64,000 nt of DNA, taken from ENR-C587 sp942493235. Lineage in GTDB: Bacteria; Bacteroidota; Ignavibacteria; Kapaibacteriales; UBA2268. Where the stretch lies: contig OW818676.1 of assembly GCA_942493235.1 (NCBI GenBank), positions 2,852,001-2,916,000 on the forward strand, in the 5' to 3' direction. A program made the translations under genes and the position numbers. The notes beneath the pieces are model-generated. The model worked only from the letters and a program-made list of their open reading frames with translations. It was not told the origin of the DNA and did not search any database. Shown here piece after piece: positions 38,704-45,993 of the stretch; positions within the stretch are counted from its first letter, which is position 1, and each line of letters starts with the position of its first letter.

Positions 38704-40667
38704 GATACTTCCTATTAATGCTTTTTGAATTTATACTTTTGGGCAACATAAGTCTTAACTGTCAGGATTATAATATTAGAAAAATCGAAAGAATAATAGA
38801 AAATACGAGTGAAGACAAAGAATCAAGCGAACTCTTTTCAATAATTGACTATTATCATCATTATCGAATCGGTTTATTAAAAACTAACGCTAAAGAACTC
38901 TCGATTTTACCGACAATTAATTTCTATACGGCTTTAAGAATAATTTCATTTCTCGATAAAAATCCGAATTCAAATTATGATGAAATTGCCTCTGCACTCA
39001 ATCTGAGCGATGAACAACAGTATATACTTGAAATCTGTACTGTTTTGGACTTTTCTAATAAATCATCAATTGAATATTCTGATTTCATTAGTATAAGGAG
39101 TAGAACAGACTTGCCGATGCAGAAGACTACCGGATTAGAAAAAGGTAAATATTTAGGTACAAATTTTGGGTACACAAATAAATTTAACTTTTCAATTTCA
39201 AACTATCGCTTCGGTTTTAGTACCGATAAAGACATTGCCGAAGACAAAATAATTGATTTTTATAATTTCTACGCAGAGAAGTCATTCGATAATTTTAAAA
39301 TAAATATCGGTAATTACAAGCTCAATTCGGGGCTTGGTAATATACTAAGCTCATCGTTTAATCAACCGAAAATTAATACATTGCTTAGTACAGACAATTC
39401 AATCAATAATTCAGTTTCAGCGGATAACTCCACTTCTACATATAAGTCTTTCAGAGGTATTGCGTTAAGTGGCGACATATTAAAAAGCACAAATTGCATA
39501 TTATCAATATCAGCTTGGTATTCCAATAATTCAAAGTCTGCCACTATAAACGATTCAGGAGATGTAAGCTCAATCTATACATCGGAATACTATCGTACCC
39601 AAACCGAAATTGATAAAAAGAATAGTTTAACAGAAAGCGTATTCGGTGCGATGAGCCTGCTGGAATTTAAAAGTATTAGCCTTGGAACCACCATCCTAAA
39701 TATCAATTATGATAAAAATATTGAAAGTGCGTCGAGCAGCACTATAGTCGGCAATAGCACATTGCTCAGTTCCATATTTGCGGCATATACTTATGATAGC
39801 TTGAAACTGAGCAGTGAAATATCTTTTTCGAATAAAGCTGAAAAAGCAGTCACTTTGTTTGCAAAATATTATTCATTAAGTTCGGAATTGAATCTCAATT
39901 TTCGTTATTTTTCAGCCGGTTTCAGAGCTCCATTCGGTAATAATCCGGGCGAAAACTCCTCAGCAGCTAATGAAATAGGATTAAATTTCGGCTATTTATA
40001 TAAAGCAAGTAAGAAAATCAGAATTGCGTTTATGGTCGATTATTTTGAAACTTTAGAAAGAACTTATACCGTCTATCAGCCTGTAAAAGGCTTAGAAACC
40101 GAATATAGAATGGATTATAAGATTAACCATAACAATAAATTATTTTTTAAATTACGCTATCAAAACAAAGATAATCAGAAAGCCGACGAAAATTCAGTTA
40201 AAACCATATTCAAAGAAGAAATCTATACCGTCCGTTTGGATTATGAAAAGAAATGGTCTCCCCTATTTAATCAGACATTCAGAACGGATTTTAATCTAAT
40301 GCCTATGAATAAAATCAATTCTGAAAGATTAGGATTTCTTCTATCGGTAAGTAATGAATATTCACCTTTTGAATATCTACGGTTTGATTTAGACTTGGCA
40401 TATTACAATTCTGATGATTATTATTCGGGCATCTGGCTATTTAATTATTTCGCACCCGGAGCTTCTCAAATATCACCTTTATATAATGAGGGTTATAGAA
40501 TTAGCTTTATTACAAAGATTCAAGTCCAAAATAAATTAAATTTATATATCGGTTACAGACTCAATCATAAATTAAATGTTAATACAATCGGAAGCGGTTA
40601 TGATTTAATAAATTCTAATTCCGAACAAAGAATACAATTACAAGCGGAATGGATGCTTGATTTGTAA
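38700..40667 (+). CDS. Helix-hairpin-helix outer-membrane barrel protein
   Basis: 655 residues. Signal peptide about 1-20. Residues 70-125 contain an HhH-like pair (LSILPTINFYTALRIISFL, then ALNLSDEQQYILEI), the ComEA-type DNA-binding fold. From about 145 to the end the sequence is alternating beta strands ending in an aromatic-poor ...WMLDL, as in large outer-membrane barrels. Such HhH-barrel proteins recur in Bacteroidota/Chlorobi. A part in DNA uptake has been inferred from the HhH motif but is not shown. Overlaps the preceding gene by four bases. Confidence 0.75.
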   Translation: MRYFLLMLFEFILLGNISLNCQDYNIRKIERIIENTSEDKESSELFSIIDYYHHYRIGLLKTNAKELSILPTINFYTALRIISFLDKNPNSNYDEIASALNLSDEQQYILEICTVLDFSNKSSIEYSDFISIRSRTDLPMQKTTGLEKGKYLGTNFGYTNKFNFSISNYRFGFSTDKDIAEDKIIDFYNFYAEKSFDNFKINIGNYKLNSGLGNILSSSFNQPKINTLLSTDNSINNSVSADNSTSTYKSFRGIALSGDILKSTNCILSISAWYSNNSKSATINDSGDVSSIYTSEYYRTQTEIDKKNSLTESVFGAMSLLEFKSISLGTTILNINYDKNIESASSSTIVGNSTLLSSIFAAYTYDSLKLSSEISFSNKAEKAVTLFAKYYSLSSELNLNFRYFSAGFRAPFGNNPGENSSAANEIGLNFGYLYKASKKIRIAFMVDYFETLERTYTVYQPVKGLETEYRMDYKINHNNKLFFKLRYQNKDNQKADENSVKTIFKEEIYTVRLDYEKKWSPLFNQTFRTDFNLMPMNKINSERLGFLLSVSNEYSPFEYLRFDLDLAYYNSDDYYSGIWLFNYFAPGASQISPLYNEGYRISFITKIQVQNKLNLYIGYRLNHKLNVNTIGSGYDLINSNSEQRIQLQAEWMLDL

Positions 40668-40777
40668 TTATTTTTTATATTAATACCAATAGTAATATTT
40701 TAGTGATTAGTGGCGGGTATAAGGATTCAATTATTCACCAGCTACATTACACAAAGCGTTGTACAGGTGCAAGTATC

Positions 40778-40820
40778 TTCCCAGTTCCTAATTCCCAGTT
40801 CCTAATTCCTATTCCCGACC
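40778..40820 (+). repeat. Degenerate heptameric tandem repeat
   Basis: Reads as TTCCCAG TTCCTAA twice, then TTCCTAA TTCCTAT TCCCGAC, i.e. period 7. Further short runs of the same kind lie at 40952-40978, 41107-41127 and 42804-42850. Confidence 0.8.
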
Positions 40821-41178
40821 CCCGAAAAAAGAACCACCCCGTCATCGCTTTGCGATGCCACCCCTCCTTTTGGAGGGGAATTTGAAGAGTAGTTGTTACA
40901 TGGCTTTTCTACCAATATTCAACAGCTAACGCTGTTGGAAGAAAAGAACCACTTCCTATTTCCTATTTCCAATTCCTCAAAAAAGAACCCACCCCGTCAT
41001 CGCTTTGCGATGCCACCCCTCCTTTTGGAGGGGAATTTGAAGAGTAGTTGTTACATGGCTTTTCTACCAATATTCAACAGCTAACGATGTTGGGAGAAAA
41101 GAACCACTTCCTATTTCCCAATTCCGAAGAAAGAACCCACCCCGTCATCGCTTTGCGATGCCACCCCTCCTTTTGGAG
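40821..41178. repeat. Tandem array of about 150-bp units with three hairpins each
   Basis: Three units (period 155 then 148 bp, judged from CATCGC at 40843, 40998, 41146). Each holds CATCGC-ttt-GCGATG, CCCCTCC-tttt-GGAGGGG and a longer hairpin in which CTTTTCT pairs with AGAAAAG around CAACAGC-taac-GCTGTTG. Unit 3 is cut at 41178 by the IS element; a diverged remainder continues at 42700-42780. Small reading frames across the array are not genes. Confidence 0.9.
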
Positions 41179-42699
41179 TAATGGCACTAAGATAGTATAT
41201 TTACTCTATCATTTGTACTTTTTATATGCCCCTGCTTTCGTTTTCCTTGGGAAATGTCTATTTGGTCTATACGGAATATTAGATTTACTTATATTCTGTT
41301 TCATTTTTACTATTATTGCTTTTTCTACCAGGCGACCAGTGAGAATAGACTCTACCAAGTTTGTCAGTAAGTAGATTCGTAGTATCTTCATAGAAATACC
41401 CAATGATATTTTCGAAGGGGGGAAAATCCGCTGTAGTAGCGGATTTTGACATTATTTCTCTTATATAATTATATGCTATCAAAGCTACCATTACCTCCTT
41501 GACCGCCATCTCCGGAGTCTTTGCCCTGACTATATTTATATTCATTATTGTCTTGATTTCTCTTATTGTTATTTCTATATCCCATCGTGTAAAATACTTT
41601 AATATTATTAAATCTTTTGATATGTTTTTATCTAATATTGTAGTAAATAAAACTAACTTTCTACCCTCTACATTCACGTCTTCAAACTCTATTCTACGCA
41701 ATAATATTGCCTGATCTTCTATATTTAGCTTTTGCATTATCTTCGATTTCTTTTTCTCTGCCGATAGTTCAACTATCTCGTCATTGGGGGCTATTGTGTT
41801 TATTACTTTATAATTCCGTTTACGTTTTCCCGGTACTATTATATCTATCGATTTTTTAATTAATTGAATAAATATTGCGTTACAATTATATAGATCATCG
41901 GCTAATAATAGGCTCCCACTTGGAATATTCTCTATTAAGCTACTTAAAAGCTCAAGCTCACTTTTAGAATCTGAATCTAATACAAAATCAGCTATTTTGA
42001 CACTTCCTTGATGTACTATTGCACTTAATAAACCACGAGGATAGCCATTGGATTCTTTTTTTTCATATTTCTTTACTATTTCTTTAGTATCTTGCATTTG
42101 TAGATAAGTACCATCTGTGATATACACTTCTCTGCCATGAAATTTGAGATGCTGAGTAGGTGAATTTACTTTTACTGATTCATTATATACTTCTCGTATT
42201 ATTCTTTCTTCTATCCTGTTTCGTGCTTGTGCAAATGCCGATGTACTTGTAGATATAGACTGCTTCTTGCTCTTTTGTATTTTTAATTCGTGAGAGCTTG
42301 GCGCTTCCTCTTCGTTTTTCTCTTACTTTCTTTTTGTTTTCTTCTTCTATTTGTTCTATATTGGTTTTTATTTCTTCGTGGCTCTTATTATATATAAATA
42401 ACGCATTCTTCAGACTCTTGTCTCCGCTTAGATTTGCTTTTATCAATGTCAGCAATGTTATTGATGCAGGAAATACTCTATTGCGACTTGTCTTTTCTGT
42501 TAATTGCTCTACTAATTCAAAAGGATATTCCTCATTTAATACTGATGACAAATCTGTTTTTAATGCCTCGTGTATCAAGTGGCTTTTTTGAAGTGATTCA
42601 TTTAGTTCCATTTTATATTCCTTCTATGTATAAAAACAAATACATACAAATATAACAAATATTTTTGATATTATAAATTTTATCTTAGTGTCATTACCC
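41177..42699 (-). mobile_element. IS4-family insertion sequence
   Basis: About 1.52 kb. The ends GAGTAATGGCACTAAGATA (left) and, on the other strand, GGGTAATGACACTAAGATA (right) are terminal inverted repeats matching at 17 of 19 positions. The single transposase occupies nearly all the length. It was inserted into the third repeat unit after CCTTTTGGAG; the right flank TTGGATGGGAATTTT continues that unit in diverged form. An exact target duplication is not clear. Confidence 0.87.
41285..42611 (-). pseudogene. IS4-family DDE transposase, frameshifted
   Basis: The N-terminal frame starts at ATG 42611 (MELNESLQKSHL) and is read to about residue 95. From there the correct continuation (EEEAPSSHEL, then STSAFAQARNRI, HGREVYITDG) lies in the +1 frame, open down to the stop at 41285. 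Removing one A from the A5 run at 42315-42319 joins the two into one protein of about 440 residues. DDE elements: Asp in YITDGTYLQM, Asp in LLADDLYN, Glu in the REIKTIMNINIVRAKTPEM helix. Probably inactive, unless the run is a sequencing error or frameshifting is programmed. Confidence 0.85.
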
Positions 42700-42850
42700 A
42701 TTGGATGGGAATTTTAAGAATAGTTGCTACATAGCTTTTCTACCAATATTCAACAGCTAACGATGTTGGGAGAAAAGAATCGATTCCACCCAAACTTTCT
42801 ACATTCTAATTCCCATTTCCTACTTCCCACTTCCCACTTTCAACTTCATA
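42700..42850. repeat. Diverged repeat unit and heptameric run right of the IS
   Basis: Contains GGCTTTTCTACC-like and CAACAGCTAACGATGTTG elements as in the units left of the IS, followed by a period-7 run (TTCCCAT TTCCTAC TTCCCAC TTCCCAC). Confidence 0.8.
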
Positions 42851-42866
42851 ACTTTATAAACTTTAT

Positions 42867-42898
42867 ACCTTCCGAAACTAAAGAAAGCTTCGGAAGGT
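42867..42898. terminator. Hairpin at the 3' end of ychF
   Basis: ACCTTCCGAA and TTCGGAAGGT form a perfect 10-bp stem with a 12-nt loop, 25 bp past the ychF stop on the minus strand. No strong T-run follows. Confidence 0.6.
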
Positions 42899-42922
42899 AA
42901 TTGATTTTAAAAGCATTAAATT

Positions 42923-44005
42923 TTATCCGTGACGGACATGTAAAATATCGCCATCTGCAACTATATACTCTTTGCCTTCAAGGCGAAATACACCGGCTTC
43001 TTTACATTTGACAAAGGTACCGTACTTCATAAAATCAGCATAAGAAGTAACTTCCGCTCTGATAAATTTATTATAGAAATCGGTATGAATCACTCCGGCG
43101 GCATCTTGAGCTGTCATGCCTTTTTTGATAGTCCAAGCTCGGCATTCATCTTCGCCGACAGTAAAGAATGACTGCAAGCCAAGTAATGAATACGCACTAC
43201 GAACTAATCGAGACAGAGCGGACTCAGTCAAACCGTAATCAGCCATAAACATTTCTTTTTCTTCGGTATCTAACTGCATTAATTCCATTTCGATTTTTGC
43301 AGAAAAAGGTTCGATGATTACATGCTCCCACTGAATAGACTTTTTAATATCGTCAACAATTTGATTAGCATTTTTTATATCATCTTCACCAAGGTTTAAT
43401 GCAATTAAAAGTGGTTTGTACGATAGAGGCTGATAATTCTTTAAGTATTTAATTTCGTCAGCTTGGAATTCCATAGTTCTTAATGGTTTACCCTGCTGAA
43501 GGATTTCATTCCAGCGGAGTATAACTTCTTTTTCTTTAAGGGAATCTTCTTTTTTTGCTTTCATGATTTCTTTGTCTATTTTCTCAAGTCTTCCCTCTAC
43601 GAAAGCCATATCTGCAAATACTATTTCTTCTTCAAACATTTTAATATCTCGAAGCATATCGATGGTTTCGTTCGGATGCGGGACGGTATCGTCAACGAAT
43701 CCACGAACTACGTGGATTAGAGCATCATTGGTTTTTACTTTGCCAAGGAACTGAGCATTGAACATAGCTCCGGCAGTATCGCCTTTTTGAACACCGACCA
43801 TATCTACAATTTCGATAGTAGCATGAACTTTTTTCTTAGGCTGAAATATTTCAGTAAATTCGTCTAATCTTTTATCCTGTACTTTAACCATAGCAAGATT
43901 AGAATCTCTTTTTTGAAGTGCATTTGGGTCTAATTGCGTTTCGGTTAATGTTTGGAAAAACGTAGTTTTCCCTGAATAAGGCAGTCCGACTATTCCTATT
44001 TGCAT
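42923..44005 (-). CDS. ychF: Ribosome-binding ATPase YchF (Obg family)
   Basis: 360 residues, full length. P-loop GLPYSGKTTFF at the N-terminus, switch region IEIVDMVGVQKG, then NKxE-type motif replaced by ALNLGEDD, in keeping with the ATP preference of YchF. A coiled-coil insertion is near 130-170 and the C-terminal TGS domain (about 277-358) ends in ADGDILHVRHG. It binds ribosomes and takes part in stress regulation. The gene follows hydF on the same strand after 233 bp. Confidence 0.96.
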   Translation of the reverse strand: MQIGIVGLPYSGKTTFFQTLTETQLDPNALQKRDSNLAMVKVQDKRLDEFTEIFQPKKKVHATIEIVDMVGVQKGDTAGAMFNAQFLGKVKTNDALIHVVRGFVDDTVPHPNETIDMLRDIKMFEEEIVFADMAFVEGRLEKIDKEIMKAKKEDSLKEKEVILRWNEILQQGKPLRTMEFQADEIKYLKNYQPLSYKPLLIALNLGEDDIKNANQIVDDIKKSIQWEHVIIEPFSAKIEMELMQLDTEEKEMFMADYGLTESALSRLVRSAYSLLGLQSFFTVGEDECRAWTIKKGMTAQDAAGVIHTDFYNKFIRAEVTSYADFMKYGTFVKCKEAGVFRLEGKEYIVADGDILHVRHG

Positions 44006-44238
44006 TTATTTTCTCCATATATATTTATTTAATTAGTTCGTATTTTCTAAATTAATACTTCTTCGGATAAAAAAAAGAATATCTATTGAAGTATTAATAA
44101 ATTGCACTTATAATCTTTTACTTTAAATCTTTTACTTATAAACTTCTCATTGTATAATGCAATCAGTTGAGAAGATTTTATAAGGACTGCAAAAATATGC
44201 TTTTAAATCAATTTATAAAAGATATTTCTTAAATTTAA

Positions 44239-45471
44239 TTATTCAAATAGCTCTAAAGCCGCAGGGAATGGCGAAAGAACTCTTTTTAAAACGCCCTGAA
44301 GTAAAGATATTACTATACCGTAATTAGTAATCGGCACACTCATATTTTTTGTTTTTTGAATACGCACCAATTTCTCGTTTCTGGTTAGCATACAAGAGCC
44401 ACAATGAATAACTGCTTTATATTCACTAAGATTTTCAGGAAAATCTCTTCCTTGAGTAAAATCAATTTTCACGTCAAAGCCGAGATACTGCCTTAGCCAC
44501 CTCGGGATTTTTACTCTACCAATATCATCTTCTAATGAGTGATGAGAGCAAGCTTCGGCAATTAATACTTTATCACCTTCTCGGAGTTTATCAATAGCTG
44601 CAGCCCCACGTACCTCTTCAACCAAATCACCCTTTAATCTGGAAAACAATATCGAGAATGTAGTACATTTAACATCATCGGGAGTGTCTGCCACCATTTT
44701 GAATACTACTTGAGAGTCGCATACTACTAAATCAGGTTTTCGATTCAGCATTTGCAGAGCTTCTACATATTCTCTATCTTTTACAACCATCACTACCGCA
44801 TCGTTATCGAGAATGTCGCGAATAGCTTGCACTTGCGGAAGAATTAATCTGCCCTTTGGTGCCTGTAAATCAATAGGTATAATTAAAACAACTAATCCAC
44901 CTGCAGGTATCAAATCTCCGAGCAAAGTTACATTTTGTGCTTGACTATTATTTGGTAATAATTCAGAGAAATGAGCTTTTAATGAATTGATTGATTTATC
45001 GCGATTTGTTAAGTCAGTACAAGAGGCGAATACTATAAATTCAGAAAATTCTTTAATTTTATCAAGGAATTCCCTACTTGGCTCGGCAATATCAATTTTA
45101 TTAATTACATAAACAATCGGAATATTCCTTTTTTTTATATTTTTCGCAATTTCAATTTCATGCTCAGTCCAATTGTTCGGCTCAAGCATTAGTATTGCAA
45201 TTTCAGCTCTATCTAATATTTTAAGAGTTTTTTCTACTCTCTTAACTCCTAATTCAGACATATCATCTAAGCCGGCTGTATCTAAAAATGTAACCGGTCC
45301 AAATGGTAATAGTTCAATTGGTTTCTCAACTACATCGGTAGTAGTGCCGGCAATTTCAGAGACCAGTGCAATATCCTGCCCTGAAAGCATATTTAGGAAG
45401 CTGGATTTGCCTACATTTGTCCTACCAAAAATAGCTATTTGAGTTCTTAATGATTTTGGAGAATTTTCCAT
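44239..45471 (-). CDS. hydF: [FeFe]-hydrogenase maturation GTPase HydF
   Basis: 410 residues with the three HydF domains. N-terminal GTPase: GRTNVGKSS, DTAGLDD, NKID. A middle dimerisation domain spans about 185-265. The C-terminal Fe-S domain has ligands C308-S-H310 and H356-C357-G-S-C360, matching the CxH(x45-53)HCxxC signature. HydF is the scaffold on which the 2Fe subcluster made by HydE and HydG is assembled before transfer to HydA. None of hydA, hydE or hydG is within the window. Confidence 0.95.
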   Translation of the reverse strand: MENSPKSLRTQIAIFGRTNVGKSSFLNMLSGQDIALVSEIAGTTTDVVEKPIELLPFGPVTFLDTAGLDDMSELGVKRVEKTLKILDRAEIAILMLEPNNWTEHEIEIAKNIKKRNIPIVYVINKIDIAEPSREFLDKIKEFSEFIVFASCTDLTNRDKSINSLKAHFSELLPNNSQAQNVTLLGDLIPAGGLVVLIIPIDLQAPKGRLILPQVQAIRDILDNDAVVMVVKDREYVEALQMLNRKPDLVVCDSQVVFKMVADTPDDVKCTTFSILFSRLKGDLVEEVRGAAAIDKLREGDKVLIAEACSHHSLEDDIGRVKIPRWLRQYLGFDVKIDFTQGRDFPENLSEYKAVIHCGSCMLTRNEKLVRIQKTKNMSVPITNYGIVISLLQGVLKRVLSPFPAALELFE

Positions 45472-45651
45472 AGATAAATATCAATCAATGTAGTTTATAA
45501 AGTAAATGGGACGCTAAACCAATAATAAAATTTTTCCTTAATTGCAAAATATCCTTTTTACTTCTAATTAGACATTAGTTTTGAACCCATTGCTTTAGTG
45601 GCTGCGAAAAAACCTTTGATTGCTATTTATAATCACTCACAGTCCCTGTTT

Positions 45652-45783
45652 GAGGTTGTCTAAAAAGTGATTATATTGCCAAATCATGTTTCTGAGTGTA
45701 ACGAAGAATCCAGAATTATCAACAAGTAAGCTTTATCTGGATTCTTCACTTCGTTCAGAATGACGACCTTTTAGACAGCCTCT
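45652..45783. repeat. MITE-like inverted repeat, copy 2 of 3
   Basis: GAGGTTGTCTAAAA at the left and TTTTAGACAGCCTC at the right are 14-bp terminal inverted repeats (one mismatch). Internal arms GTGTAACGAAGAATCCAG and CTGGATTCTTCACTTCG pair. The left flank (45592-45620, GGCTG..AAAAAACCTTTGATT) is shared with copy 1. Confidence 0.9.
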
Positions 45784-45993
45784 TGAATGCCGCTGAGGCG
45801 GGCATTTGCGATAGGTATTAAGTACTTATCAACCTGTCGGTTAAGCGTCAGGTTGTATTACTTTGTACCTGAATTAATACGTACATTGAAAAAGTCTAAT
45901 CTTGTGTATTTACACTGCCTCTGAAGCGTGGGGTTGTAAGAAGTGATTTGTTCAATTTTATAGAGGTAATGATATAATTCCGATTGAGCGGGC
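45784..45993. repeat. Cluster of small palindromes
   Basis: Holds ATGCCGC-tga-GGCGGGCAT (45787-45805), the CAACC..GGTTG palindrome at 45830-45855 (related to 13441-13466), and AAGCGTGGGGTTGTAAGAAGTG (about 45921), related to the palindrome at 33663-33685. Nothing in this 200-bp stretch looks coding. Confidence 0.65.

Noticed and set aside
40821..41178. CRISPR array
   Set aside because: Units of about 150 bp are similar across their full length, with hairpins and heptameric runs, not repeat-spacer structure.
40703..41374. Three small plus-strand frames with similar sequences (HGFSTNIQQL)
   Set aside because: They only look alike because they translate the tandem repeat; no start signals, and the last runs into the IS.
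41285..42611. Programmed frameshifting of the IS transposase
   Set aside because: The shift is +1 and IS4-family transposases are normally one frame; a mutation or sequencing error at the homopolymer explains it better.
41160..42715. Exact target-site duplication of the IS
   Set aside because: CCTTTTGGAG at the left and CCCATTGGAT at the right match at only 7 of 10 positions and also resemble each other because both come from repeat units.
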